DNA of 50,200 bases from Paractinoplanes toevensis (GCF_018332695.1 NZ_BOQN01000103.1:1-50200); one strand, 5' to 3'. Positions 16,239 through 24,939 are shown, numbered from the stretch's first letter. Notes: a model not told the origin generated them from the sequence alone. Numbers and translations are program-made.

Positions 16239-17486
16239 GTGACCGACGGCTGGAACGCGCGCTCCGCTCCGCCGCCCGCCGCAGGTCAACCGTCGCCCTG
16301 GTGGTCCGACGCGTTGGCCGATCCGTGGCGTGACCCCTACGCCCCGGCGCACGTGGTGGTGCCGACCGCGCGGGAGAGCACCGGCCCCGCGCCGGAGCCG
16401 GTCACCGACCCCGACGCGCCCCGCCGCTCGCTCACCCCGGTCCTGCTGATCTGCCTGGTCACCGCCCTGCTGGCGGGTGGTCTGGGCGGCACCCTGGGCT
16501 TCGTCTTCGCGGTGCGCGGCGGCCTCGCCAACGGCACCGGCAGCCAGCTCGGCGCGGCCGGGCAGGAGGCGCCGGCCGAGGTCAACCGGGCGCCCGAGTC
16601 GAACGCCGGCATCGTCAAGAAGGTGCTGCCGAGCGTCGTCACGGTCCGGGTGACCGGCGCGATCGGCTCGGGCTTCATCGTCTCCGACGACGGCTACGTG
16701 ATCACCAACGATCACGTGGTCGAGGGCGCCGACGACAAGACAATGTCGGTGTCGTTCAGCGACGGGTCGACTGCCTCGGCGAAACTGGTCGGCCGCGATC
16801 CGGAGTCCGACATCGCCGTGATCAAGGTCGCAAAGTCCAACGTCACACCGGTTTCGCTCGGCGACTCCGACGCGATCGCGGTCGGTGACCCGGTGTTCGC
16901 CTTCGGTTCCCCGCTGGCCCTGGTCAACACCGTGACCTCGGGCATCGTCAGCGCGCTGGACCGCACCATCCAGGCCGGCGACCCGGGCGGCACCACCCGG
17001 TACTACGCGGCCATCCAGACCGACGCCGCGGTCAACCAGGGCAACTCCGGTGGCCCGCTGGTCAACGCGGCCGGTCAGGTCGTCGGGGTCAACTCGGTGA
17101 TCCGCTCGGTGAGCGGCACCGAGACCGAGGCCGGCAACATCGGCCTGGCCTTCGCGATCCCGATCAACCAGGCGAAGCGGATCGCCGGCGACATCATCGA
17201 CCACGGCAAGGCCCGGCGGACGGTGATCGGTGCCGAGGTCACCACCGGCACGAACACCGGCGGCGGCGCCAAATTGCGCTCGGTCGACCCGGCCGGCCCG
17301 GCCGGCACCGCCGGTCTCAAGGCCGGTGACGTGGTCACCAAGCTCGACAACCATCCCCTCGAGGACGGCACCGACCTGATCGCCCTGGTCCGCAAGTACG
17401 CTCCCGGCGCGGTGGTGCCGGTCGAGTACCGCCGGGGCACCAAGACCCAGAGCGCCTCCGTGACGCTCGCCGCCGACTCCAACTGA
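16239..17486 (+). CDS. htrA: HtrA/DegP-type membrane-anchored serine protease
   Basis: A 415-residue envelope protease. A Pro-rich cytoplasmic region is followed by one membrane segment (about 66-92) and an extracytoplasmic trypsin-like domain with triad His159 (TNDHVV), Asp191 (ESDIAVIKV) and Ser270 (QGNSGGP). A C-terminal PDZ domain covers about 315-410 (AGLKAGDVVTKLDNHPL). It degrades or refolds damaged envelope proteins. The GTG at 16239 is chosen because AGGGAGG lies 7 nt upstream; the TTG at 16185 is not needed. It is followed by tatB, the order seen in mycobacteria, but sigE and rseA, which I expect just upstream, are missing. Confidence 0.93.
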   Translation: MTDGWNARSAPPPAAGQPSPWWSDALADPWRDPYAPAHVVVPTARESTGPAPEPVTDPDAPRRSLTPVLLICLVTALLAGGLGGTLGFVFAVRGGLANGTGSQLGAAGQEAPAEVNRAPESNAGIVKKVLPSVVTVRVTGAIGSGFIVSDDGYVITNDHVVEGADDKTMSVSFSDGSTASAKLVGRDPESDIAVIKVAKSNVTPVSLGDSDAIAVGDPVFAFGSPLALVNTVTSGIVSALDRTIQAGDPGGTTRYYAAIQTDAAVNQGNSGGPLVNAAGQVVGVNSVIRSVSGTETEAGNIGLAFAIPINQAKRIAGDIIDHGKARRTVIGAEVTTGTNTGGGAKLRSVDPAGPAGTAGLKAGDVVTKLDNHPLEDGTDLIALVRKYAPGAVVPVEYRRGTKTQSASVTLAADSN

Positions 17487-17559
17487 TCACCTCGCGGGGG
17501 TGCGGATCCACAGCGAGCGTGCGTAGGCTGGGCGCCGGGAAACACAGGGAGGCCGCCTC

Positions 17560-17976
17560 ATGTTCGAAAATCTGAACTGGTGGGAGATCGGCGCGCTGCT
17601 GCTGCTCGCGTTGCTGATCTTCGGTGAGCGCCTGCCCAAGGTGATCGGCGACGGCCTGCGCATGCTGCGTGGCCTGCGCGCCATGGCGCAAAACGCCACC
17701 ACCGACCTCAATCGCGAGCTCGGCACCGACCTCCAGCTGCAGGACCTTCATCCGAAGGCGTTCATCCGCAAGCACATCCTCAGCGAGGAGGAGGAGGCGT
17801 CGCTCCGCAAGCCGCTCCAGGGCCTCTTCGACGATGTGAAGAACGACCTGGCCGGCGTGAAGAACGATCTCTCCGACGTGGCCGCGGCGGCCGACATCAG
17901 GAAGCCCGCCACTCCCTCGGCGCCGGCATCCGGCGCGGTGGAGAAGCGGGCCTCGTTCGACCTCGACGCGACCTGA
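17560..17976 (+). CDS. tatB: Twin-arginine translocase subunit TatB
   Basis: A 138-residue membrane protein. MFENLNWWEIGALLLLALLI is the N-terminal membrane helix, then FGERLPKVIGDGLRMLRGLR is the hinge and amphipathic helix typical of TatB, then a charged cytosolic tail. TatB with TatC receives folded Tat substrates. GGGAGG lies 8 nt before the ATG. The gene is 73 nt after htrA and in the same direction. Its tail is longer than that of TatA, which supports TatB. It converges with mrp with only 3 nt between the stops. Confidence 0.93.
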   Translation: MFENLNWWEIGALLLLALLIFGERLPKVIGDGLRMLRGLRAMAQNATTDLNRELGTDLQLQDLHPKAFIRKHILSEEEEASLRKPLQGLFDDVKNDLAGVKNDLSDVAAAADIRKPATPSAPASGAVEKRASFDLDAT

Positions 17977-17979
17977 CGT

Positions 17980-19131
17980 CTAGCCCTTCCGGGCGTTGAC
18001 CAGCAGGCCGAGCGGCTTGCCGACCAGCGAGTCACGCCGCACGGCCAGTCGGTCGGCCACCGCGTCCAGAGCCTTCGCGGCCGGCGCCGACGGGTCGGCC
18101 AGCACGATCGGGTTGCCGGCGTCGCCCGCCTCCCGCACCCGGGTGTCGAGCGGGATCTGCCCGAGCAGGGGCACCGAGGCGCCCACCGTCTTGGTCAGCG
18201 AGTCGGCCACGGCCTGGCCGCCACCGCTGCCGAAGACCTCCATCCGAGAGCCGTCCGGCAGCTCCAGCCAGGACATGTTCTCCACGACGCCGACCAGGCG
18301 CTGGTGGGTCTGCAGCGCGATCGCGCCGGCCCGCTCGGCCACCTCGGCAGCGGCCTCCTGCGGGGTGGTGACGACCAGGATCTCCGCGTTCGGCAGGAGC
18401 TGGGCCAGCGAGATGGCCACGTCACCGGTGCCCGGCGGCAGGTCGAGCAGCAGCACGTCCAGGTCGCCCCAGTAGACATCGGCCAGGAACTGCTGCAGCG
18501 CGCGGTGCAGCATCGGCCCGCGCCACACCACGGCCGCGTTGCCGGCGGTGAACATGCCGATCGAGATCACCTTCACGCCGTGCGACTGCGGCGGCATGAT
18601 CATTTCCTCGACCCGGGTCGGCCTGCCCTCCACGCCGAGCATCCGGGGCACTGAGTGGCCGTAGATGTCCGCGTCGACCACACCGACCGACAGACCCCGC
18701 TTTGCCAGGGCCGCCGCCAGGTTCACGGTGACGCTCGACTTGCCGACGCCGCCCTTGCCGCTGGCCACCGCGTACACCCGCGTCCGGGAGCCCGGCTGGG
18801 CGAACGGAATGACCGGTTCGGCCGAGGCCGGACCACCGCGCAGCGAGGTTTGCAGCGCCTTGCGCTGCTCTTCGGACATGACACCGAAGTCGACCGACAC
18901 CGCGGTGATCCCGGGGATCTTGGTGAGGGCGGCGGTGATGTCGTTGTTGAGCTTGTCGCGCAGCGGGCAGCCGGCCACGGTGAGGAGCAACTCGACCTTG
19001 ACGGTGCCGGCGGCGACGGTGAAGCCCTTGACCATGCCGAGGTCGGTGATCGGGCGGCGGATCTCGGGGTCGTCGACGGTCGCGAGAGCGGTCTGGATCG
19101 CGTCCTCGAGCGTCGGTGCAGGAGCGGACAT
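17980..19131 (-). CDS. mrp: Mrp/NBP35-family Fe-S cluster carrier ATPase
   Basis: A 383-residue cytosolic P-loop protein. Residues 1-95 form a MIP18 (DUF59) domain with the conserved Cys in TVAGCPLRDKLNNDI. The ATPase domain starts at VYAVASGKGGVGKSS with a deviant Walker A (125-132), followed by VGVVDADIYGHSVPRMLG and LDVLLLDLPPGTGD. Most Mrp proteins carry a CxxC after VENMS; here the region reads VENMSWLELPDGSRMEVFGSGGG, with no cysteines, as in other actinobacterial Mrp. It is thought to assemble or carry Fe-S clusters. It is first of its minus-strand neighbours only by position; DUF1003 ends 21 nt upstream. Confidence 0.93.
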   Translation of the reverse strand: MSAPAPTLEDAIQTALATVDDPEIRRPITDLGMVKGFTVAAGTVKVELLLTVAGCPLRDKLNNDITAALTKIPGITAVSVDFGVMSEEQRKALQTSLRGGPASAEPVIPFAQPGSRTRVYAVASGKGGVGKSSVTVNLAAALAKRGLSVGVVDADIYGHSVPRMLGVEGRPTRVEEMIMPPQSHGVKVISIGMFTAGNAAVVWRGPMLHRALQQFLADVYWGDLDVLLLDLPPGTGDVAISLAQLLPNAEILVVTTPQEAAAEVAERAGAIALQTHQRLVGVVENMSWLELPDGSRMEVFGSGGGQAVADSLTKTVGASVPLLGQIPLDTRVREAGDAGNPIVLADPSAPAAKALDAVADRLAVRRDSLVGKPLGLLVNARKG

Positions 19132-19152
19132 GAGTTCGATGCTACTGCTCGG

Positions 19153-19701
19153 TCAGGAGCGCTCCGGATCCCACTCCTTGCGATCCTCCTCCCATTCCGC
19201 GCGGGCCCGTTTCTCCCGGCGGTGGGCGGCTTCGTCCAGCTCATCGGCCAGCCGGGCCAGCTCGCTGCGGAGGAAGTCCCGGGTGGCCACCTCGCCCAGC
19301 GCGATGCGCAGCGAGGCGATCTCCCGAGCGAGGTATTCGGTGTCGGCCTTCTGCATCGCGGCCCGGCGCCGGTCCTCCTCCATGGTCAGGCGATCCCGGT
19401 CGGCCTGCCGGTTCTGCGCGAGCAGGATCAGTGGCGCGGCATAGGAGGCCTGCAGCGACAAGATCAAGGTCAGGAACGTGAAGGTGTACGGGTCGAACTG
19501 CATCTTCGCCGGGGCCAGCGTGTTCCACAGGAACCAGGCCGCGATCACCAGCGTCATCCACACGATGAACTGGGCCGTCCCCATGTATCGGGCGATGTTC
19601 TCCGACCACTGCCCGAACGACTCCGGGTTGAACCGGGGCAGCCGCACCCGGCCCGGCTCGACCGGCTGGTCGAGCCGGTCGCGCCGCGGCTCGGAGCTCA
19701 T
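19153..19701 (-). CDS. DUF1003 membrane protein
   Basis: A 182-residue inner-membrane protein. After a charged N-terminus, FGQWSENIARYMGTAQFIVWMT leads into two transmembrane helices (about 40-60 and 72-92), with FDPYTFTFLTLILSLQASYAAPLILLAQNRQADRD as the DUF1003 signature. The C-terminal third is a charged coiled coil. Function is unproven. It is translationally coupled (ATGA overlap) to the soluble MgtE-like gene upstream, so a shared role in divalent cation transport is plausible. Mycobacteria have the same pair near mrp. Confidence 0.9.
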   Translation of the reverse strand: MSSEPRRDRLDQPVEPGRVRLPRFNPESFGQWSENIARYMGTAQFIVWMTLVIAAWFLWNTLAPAKMQFDPYTFTFLTLILSLQASYAAPLILLAQNRQADRDRLTMEEDRRRAAMQKADTEYLAREIASLRIALGEVATRDFLRSELARLADELDEAAHRREKRARAEWEEDRKEWDPERS

Positions 19702-20984
19702 AGGTGGACCCCGTCCTCGGGCTCGGCGTTCGCGGTGTCCCGGTCACGCCAGTCCCGCGGCAGCGAGTGGTCGAGCACGTCGTCGACCGTCACCGCGCCG
19801 AGCAGCCGGTGCGTGTTGTCCACCACCGGCATCGCCACCAGGTCGTAGGTCGCCATCCGCTTCGTTATCTCGCCCAGCGAGATGGCCGGGCGCAGCGGTT
19901 CCAGGTCGTTGTCGACGATGCCGCCGAGGATCGAGGCCGGGGGTTCGCGCAACAGCCGCTGGAAATGCACCATGCCGAGGTACTTACCCGTCGGCGTCGC
20001 CGAGGGTGCACGGGCCACGAAAACCTGCGCGGCCACCACTGGCGACAGGTCGGGCTCGCGGATGCGCGCGAGGGCCTCGGCCACCGTCGCGTCCGGCGTC
20101 ATGATCACCGGCTCGGAGGTCATCACCGCGCCGGCCGTGCCCGGCTTGTAGCTCATCAGCTGCCGGACCGGGGCGGCCTCCTCCGGCTCCATCAGGTCCA
20201 GCAGCATGGTCTGCTCGGCGTTCGGCAGCTCGGCGAGCAGGTCGGCGGCGTCGTCCGGGTCCATCCGCTCGAGCACGTCGGCGGCCCGCTCCCGATCCAG
20301 CCGGGACAGGATCTCCACCTGGTCGTGCTCGGGCAACTCCTCCAGCACGTCGGCCAACTTGCGGTCGCTCAGCGCCGCGGCCACCTCGTTGCGGCGGGCG
20401 TCCGGCAGGTCCTGCAGGGCGTTCGCCATGTCGGCCGGGCGCATCGGCTCCAGCAGGGCCAGCAGATTGGACGTGCCCTGGGTGTCGGTCGGGCCGAACA
20501 GATTGCGAATGCGTTCGTACTCCGCCTGGTAGACGTGGCCGCGCCGGGCGAGCCGCCCGGTGTGCTCGCGCACGGCCACCCGGGTGACCAGCCATTCGTT
20601 GTTCCGGGTGAGGTCCATGCCGATGTCCACGACATTGCCCGGGCTGCCGTGCCCGTCGCCGGTCTCCGGCATCACCGTGACCCGCCGGTCCAGCAACTCC
20701 TCCACCACGAGCAACTCGTTCGGCCGCTTCTCGAACCGGCGCAGGTTGAGGGTGCCGGTGCTCAGCACGACCGCCTCGGAATCCATCGAGGTGACCCGCC
20801 CGATCGGCAGGAAGATCCGGCGGCGCAGGGCCATCTCGGCCACCAGGCCCACCACCTGCGGTGGCCGGTTGGTGGTGCGCAACCGGACCACGGCGTCCCG
20901 GACGCGGCCGACCCGATCGCCGTTGGGGTCGAAAACACCCAGGCCGGCGAGCCGGGCCAGATAAACCCTCGTCCCCATGGTCAC
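19698..20984 (-). CDS. Soluble MgtE-like protein: PRC barrel, MgtE-N and two CBS domains
   Basis: A 428-residue cytosolic protein. A PRC-barrel-like domain (1-75, with GVFDPNGDRVGRVRDAVV) is followed by a MgtE N-terminal superhelical domain (about 175-275, with PADMANALQDLP and DPDDAADLLAELP repeats). Two CBS domains complete it (about 285-405, with MTSEPVIMTPDATV and DLVAMPVVDNTHRLLGAVTVDD). The MgtE membrane channel is absent, so it cannot transport Mg2+ alone; MgtE-N and CBS sense Mg2+ or nucleotides in true MgtE. The start is the GTG at 20984, exactly 6 nt after TAGGCT on the minus strand. DUF1003 is coupled downstream. Confidence 0.9.
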   Translation of the reverse strand: MTMGTRVYLARLAGLGVFDPNGDRVGRVRDAVVRLRTTNRPPQVVGLVAEMALRRRIFLPIGRVTSMDSEAVVLSTGTLNLRRFEKRPNELLVVEELLDRRVTVMPETGDGHGSPGNVVDIGMDLTRNNEWLVTRVAVREHTGRLARRGHVYQAEYERIRNLFGPTDTQGTSNLLALLEPMRPADMANALQDLPDARRNEVAAALSDRKLADVLEELPEHDQVEILSRLDRERAADVLERMDPDDAADLLAELPNAEQTMLLDLMEPEEAAPVRQLMSYKPGTAGAVMTSEPVIMTPDATVAEALARIREPDLSPVVAAQVFVARAPSATPTGKYLGMVHFQRLLREPPASILGGIVDNDLEPLRPAISLGEITKRMATYDLVAMPVVDNTHRLLGAVTVDDVLDHSLPRDWRDRDTANAEPEDGVHL

Positions 20985-21011
20985 AGGCCCAGCCTAGGTT
21001 AGGGTCCGGAC
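20985..21011. promoter_or_regulatory. 27-bp divergent gap with two leaderless promoters
   Basis: On the minus strand TAGGCT (20996-20991) is followed by 6 nt and the GTG at 20984. On the plus strand TAGGGT (21000-21005) is followed by 6 nt and the ATG at 21012. The palindrome CCTAGG lies between. Each gene therefore seems to have a leaderless mRNA, with its -35 region inside the neighbour's coding sequence. Confidence 0.55.
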
Positions 21012-21878
21012 ATGTCCACCTTGGCGTACGAGATCGTCGACGTGTTCACCGATCGTCCCTTCGCCGGGAACCCGCTGGCTGTGGTCTACGGCGGCGATGA
21101 TCTGGCCGGTGACCAGATGCACGCCCTGGCCCGGGAGTTCAACCTTTCCGAGACGGTCTTCGTTCTCCCGCCCACCCAGCCGGGCGCCACCTATCGGGCC
21201 CGGATCTTCACGCCCGAGTCGGAACTGCCGTTCGCCGGTCATCCGAGCGTCGGCGCCGCGGTCACCTCGATGCGGCGGGGCGATTTTCCGGCCGGGACGG
21301 TCGTCCAGGAGTGCGGCGCCGGCCTGCTGTCGATCGAGGTGCGGGAGTCCGGCACGGCCACGCTCACCGGCGGCGAGCCGACGCTCGGCGAGCCGCTGGA
21401 CGCGGCCCCGCTGCTCGCGATGGCCGGGCTCGACGGGGACGCGCTCGCTGCCCCGCGTGCGGCCGGGTGCGGGCTGAGCTGGTTGTTCATTCCCGTACGG
21501 CGTGAGCAGTTGTCGTCCGTACGCCTGGAACTGGCCGCGGCCGAACGCCTGGCCGTCACCGACGTCTGTTTGTTCTCCTGGTCGCCGGAGTCGCGCGAAG
21601 CGCACTCCCGGGTTCTCGTCGCCGGTAGCGCCGTCCCTGAGGATCCGGCGACCGGCTCGGCCGCCCTCGGCCTCGGCGTGTGGCTGGTCGCCGCGGGCTG
21701 GCTCCCGCCCGACGGCACCACCGACTACCGGATCCACCAGGGTTACGAGATGAAGCGCCCGTCCCTGCTGGAGTGCACGGTCACCGCGACCGCCGGCCGG
21801 GCCGTCTCCGCCACCGTGACCGGCCACGTCTGCGCGATCGCTCGCGGCGAGATCATGGTGCCGCCCTTCGTCGGCTGA
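21012..21878 (+). CDS. PhzF-family isomerase
   Basis: A 288-residue enzyme of the PhzF/diaminopimelate-epimerase fold. FTDRPFAGNPLAVVY opens the first half, EFNLSETVFVLPP holds the catalytic Glu47 of PhzF, and FTPESELPFAGHPSVGAA and PEDPATGSAALGLGVWLV are the two symmetric active-site loops. True PhzF isomerises trans-2,3-dihydro-3-hydroxyanthranilate in phenazine biosynthesis; there are no other phz genes here, so the substrate is unknown and the usual neutral name applies. Leaderless start, divergent from the MgtE-like gene. Confidence 0.92.
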   Translation: MSTLAYEIVDVFTDRPFAGNPLAVVYGGDDLAGDQMHALAREFNLSETVFVLPPTQPGATYRARIFTPESELPFAGHPSVGAAVTSMRRGDFPAGTVVQECGAGLLSIEVRESGTATLTGGEPTLGEPLDAAPLLAMAGLDGDALAAPRAAGCGLSWLFIPVRREQLSSVRLELAAAERLAVTDVCLFSWSPESREAHSRVLVAGSAVPEDPATGSAALGLGVWLVAAGWLPPDGTTDYRIHQGYEMKRPSLLECTVTATAGRAVSATVTGHVCAIARGEIMVPPFVG

Positions 21879-21891
21879 GCCGCGCCGGCCT

Positions 21892-22389
21892 TCAGCGGCG
21901 GCGGACGCGATGCAGGCGGAACGGTCGGCGGGTTTCGTTGCGCGCCGGGGTCTCGCGCGGAGTCACCGCACCCGAGTCGGCCGGCAGATCGGGCGCGGTG
22001 ACCGGGGTGTGCTGCTCGGCCGGCGTGAGCCGGACGACCGCGCAGCCCGAATCGGCCCAGCGGGTGACCATCTCGCCGAACGTGCCGGACGCGTTGAGCC
22101 GCTTCTGAGCCAGCTGCGGCGCCACCGTCTCCCACTCCTCGGAGCCCGGCTGCAGCCGCGTCACCGCCATGTCACTGACCACGATCAGGCCGCCGTTGTC
22201 GCCGCGCAGGCGCACCGTCGCCGTCGCGGCCTCGGCCAGGCCCGGCGCGACCTGCTCGCCGGGCCCGCTGACCACGATCAGCGAACCCTCGAACGGCATG
22301 CACCAGAGCCCGAGCGCCGGCCCGTCCCCCACGGAGATCCAGGCCAGCGCCGCCTTCTTGAGTGCCTCATCCAAGACCGCTGACGTCAC
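21892..22389 (-). CDS. Conserved actinobacterial hypothetical protein
   Basis: A 165-residue soluble protein of no known function. VLDEALKKAALAWISVGDGPALGLWCMPFEGSLIVVSGPGEQ, written here only as the family start, is followed by strands (TATVRLRGDNGG) and a final WETVAPQLAQKRLNASG helix. The layout recalls the split-barrel FMN-binding fold of pyridoxamine-phosphate-oxidase-like proteins, but no flavin residues can be proven. The tail after residue 125 is basic and disordered. GTG start. It lies 9 nt after the HAD gene in the same direction, so the two are likely one operon. Confidence 0.7.
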   Translation of the reverse strand: MTSAVLDEALKKAALAWISVGDGPALGLWCMPFEGSLIVVSGPGEQVAPGLAEAATATVRLRGDNGGLIVVSDMAVTRLQPGSEEWETVAPQLAQKRLNASGTFGEMVTRWADSGCAVVRLTPAEQHTPVTAPDLPADSGAVTPRETPARNETRRPFRLHRVRRR

Positions 22390-22398
22390 CGCGACAGG

Positions 22399-23115
22399 TT
22401 ACTTCGTCGCCAGCGCGGCCGGGGCCGGCTGGAGGGTGTCGATCAGGTTGACCACCTCGGTCAGCGACCGCACGGTCCGCCCGGCGAAGTTGTGGTCCGC
22501 GTCGAACACCAGGTGGTTCGTCAGGTCGGGCGCGGCCAGCCGGACCGGCGTCATGCCGACCGCGGCGGCACCGGTCAGCTCATGGCTGCCGCCATCGCCG
22601 ACATAGAGACATTCGGCCGGGAGAACATCCAGCTCATCGCACGCGGCCAGGTAGATCTGCGGGTCCGGCTTGCAGACCCCGAGGCGTACGGAATAGATCT
22701 TGGCGTCGAGCAGCGGGGCGATCGGCAGGCCGGGCAGGAAGGCCGGCAGTTCGTGCGTGCAGTCGCTGATCACCGCGGTGGCCAGGCCGCGCCGGCGGAT
22801 GGCGGTCAGCGCGCTCACCGCGTCGGGCCGCAGCCGGGTGTCGGCCTTCAGCGCGCTGATCCGGGCCGGGACACCGGCTCGTACCTGGGCCGGGCGGGGG
22901 CGGCCACCGGCCTGCTCGATGACCCACCGTAGGGTGGCTTCCGCGTTGCCGTACCGGCCCCGGGCCCGGGCCCGGAAGGTGCGGTCGAGCACGCCGAGCA
23001 CCGCTTCCGGATCGACGCCGAGGTCTCGGGCGATCTCGGCGTGCTGCGGTCCGCGCTGGACGGCGCGGGTCAACGTGCCGAAAAAGTCGAACACGACCGC
23101 ACGGTATGCGGGCAT
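22399..23115 (-). CDS. HAD-superfamily hydrolase
   Basis: A 238-residue cytosolic phosphatase-like enzyme. Motif I is VVFDFFGTLTR with nucleophile Asp10; the acid/base position two residues on is Phe, as in several dehalogenase-type and phosphatase subgroups. Motif II is TAVISDCTHE, motif III the Lys in LGVCKPDPQIY, and motif IV LYVGDGGSHELTGAAAVGM. An alpha-helical cap lies between motifs I and II. Substrate unknown. The ATG has GGGAGG upstream. The hypothetical gene follows 9 nt after. Confidence 0.9.
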   Translation of the reverse strand: MPAYRAVVFDFFGTLTRAVQRGPQHAEIARDLGVDPEAVLGVLDRTFRARARGRYGNAEATLRWVIEQAGGRPRPAQVRAGVPARISALKADTRLRPDAVSALTAIRRRGLATAVISDCTHELPAFLPGLPIAPLLDAKIYSVRLGVCKPDPQIYLAACDELDVLPAECLYVGDGGSHELTGAAAVGMTPVRLAAPDLTNHLVFDADHNFAGRTVRSLTEVVNLIDTLQPAPAALATK

Positions 23116-23250
23116 GGTAAATCAGCCTCCCGGGCATTAGATGATCAAAAGAGGTCAGGACACCGCGGTGACTGTAGTCGTGGCGTCACTCTCCGTTCAA
23201 TAGCGATAGATGAATGTGCTGAACAACTCTGCAAGAAGCGACGGCCGGGG

Positions 23251-24162
23251 ATGAATGCGCGCTCACCGCACGTTCTGACCGCGTTGTCCCTGGTGGTAGC
23301 GGTTTTGGCGGTCTCCTCGTCGGCCCCGCTCATCGCTTTCGCGGCAGCCCCTGCCATGGCCATCGCGTTCTGGCGCAACGGCCTGGCCACGGTCGTCCTG
23401 ACGCCGATCACGCTCGGCCCGCGCCGCCGGGAACTGCGCGGCGCCACCCGGCGCGCGGTGACCTTCTGCCTCCTGGCCGGGGTGGCCCTGGCCGCGCACT
23501 TCGCCACCTGGATGCCGAGCGTCCAGCTGGGCTCGGTGGCGACCGCGACGGCCCTGGTGGCCACCCAGCCGGTGTGGCAGGGACTGATCGCCCTCGGGCA
23601 GGGCCGCCGCCCGTCGACCGCCGGCTGGCTCGGCATCGGGCTCGCGGTGGCCGGTGCGGTCTGGGCGACCGGCGCGGACGTGGGCGTCTCCGGGCAGGCG
23701 GTGCTGTCCGACGTGCTGGCTCTGCTCGGCGCGATGGCCGCCGCGGTCTACACGGCGCTCGGCGAGCAGGCCCGCGCCACGCTGAGCACCACCACGTACA
23801 CCTGGATCTGCTACGGCACCTGCGCGTTCCTCCTGCTGCTGGTCTGTCTGACCGCCGGGGTCGACCTGACCGGTTACCGCACGTCGACGTGGGCCGCGAT
23901 CCTCGCCCTGGTCGTGGGGGCCCAGCTGCTGGGCCACTCGATGTTCAACTACGCCCTGCACCACACCTCGGCCACCACGGTGAGCGTCCTGATCCTGCTC
24001 GAGGTGCCCGGCGCGGCCCTGCTGGCCTGGCTGTGGCTGGGCCAGCAACCCCGGGCCGCCGCCCTGCCGGGACTGGCCCTGCTGCTGGCCGGCGTGTTCG
24101 TCGTCATCCTCGGCGCCGCCCGCTCGGCCCGCCCCTCGGTGGCCCCGACTCTCACCGATTGA
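23251..24162 (+). CDS. EamA/DMT-family transporter
   Basis: A 303-residue inner-membrane protein with ten predicted helices in two EamA repeats. The first repeat includes IAFWRNGLATVVLTPITLGP and LLAGVALAAHFATWMPSVQLGSVATATALV; the second includes LLGHSMFNYALHHTSATTVSVLILLEVPGAALLAWL. These proteins usually export small metabolites or amino acids; substrate unknown. Start at the ATG of MNARSPHV; the longer frame back to 23041 overlaps the divergent HAD gene and is not used. Confidence 0.9.
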   Translation: MNARSPHVLTALSLVVAVLAVSSSAPLIAFAAAPAMAIAFWRNGLATVVLTPITLGPRRRELRGATRRAVTFCLLAGVALAAHFATWMPSVQLGSVATATALVATQPVWQGLIALGQGRRPSTAGWLGIGLAVAGAVWATGADVGVSGQAVLSDVLALLGAMAAAVYTALGEQARATLSTTTYTWICYGTCAFLLLLVCLTAGVDLTGYRTSTWAAILALVVGAQLLGHSMFNYALHHTSATTVSVLILLEVPGAALLAWLWLGQQPRAAALPGLALLLAGVFVVILGAARSARPSVAPTLTD

Positions 24163-24255
24163 CCGCCGTTTTGTCCGGTATGGCGGGTCGCTCGTTGAGC
24201 TGAGAGGGCGCTGGTTGGCGGCGACCGCCGGGGCGGGGTAGAGAAGGGGCATGCA

Positions 24256-24903
24256 ATGCATCGCGATCGATTCCGGATCTGGCCGGGGCTCGTGCTCGGG
24301 ATCGCCCTCGTGATCGGCGGGTGCGGCGATCCCGACGGGGAGGTCGTCGACGCCCCCGGACTCACCGGGGGCTGGGCCACCGGCGGCTGCGGGGTGGAGC
24401 GAACGCCGGAGCACGTCACCGTCAGCGGCGTCACCGTGCCGACGACACCAGCCGGGCTGGAAGCCGTGATGAACCGGATCGAGCAGGCCGGGCGGGTGCA
24501 GTTCACCGACAGCTACGCCGGCCTCGAGGTCGACCAGGAGCTGGTGCAGGCCACCGTCTACCGGGTGCCGTCGGCCACGTTCGACGACTTCATCCGCAAG
24601 ACCGCCGAGGACACCTGCATCCTGGTCCGCGACGCCGCGCACTCCGCGGTCAGCCTGGCCGTCTGGCACGACAGGGTGGTCGCCGACCTGCCCTTCTGGA
24701 GCCACGAGGGCGTCCCGATCGTCAGCATCGGAGCACGCCACGACGGCACCGGCGTGGAGATCGGCACCCGGGACGTGGCCAAGGCCCGAACCGCCCTGCT
24801 GGCCCGCTACGGCAGCCGGGCCCCGCTGGTGTTCGTCTCCGCCGACCCGGTCCGGCCGCTACCGGCCCCCACCAGCCGAATCGCACCCCCGCCCGGCACC
24901 TGA
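24256..24903 (+). CDS. Putative lipoprotein, function unknown
   Basis: A 215-residue exported protein. The signal peptide (LVLGIALVIGGC) ends in a lipobox, so Cys23 is the likely lipidated residue. The mature part holds two further cysteines (CGVERT near 45 and DTCILV near 121) that may form a disulfide, and no named domain. The C-terminus is Pro-rich. It follows the EamA gene by 93 nt in the same direction. A minisatellite follows its stop. Confidence 0.75.
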   Translation: MHRDRFRIWPGLVLGIALVIGGCGDPDGEVVDAPGLTGGWATGGCGVERTPEHVTVSGVTVPTTPAGLEAVMNRIEQAGRVQFTDSYAGLEVDQELVQATVYRVPSATFDDFIRKTAEDTCILVRDAAHSAVSLAVWHDRVVADLPFWSHEGVPIVSIGARHDGTGVEIGTRDVAKARTALLARYGSRAPLVFVSADPVRPLPAPTSRIAPPPGT

Positions 24904-24939
24904 CCCCGCCCGCGCGCTGCCACCCTCTCCCTGGCGCAT

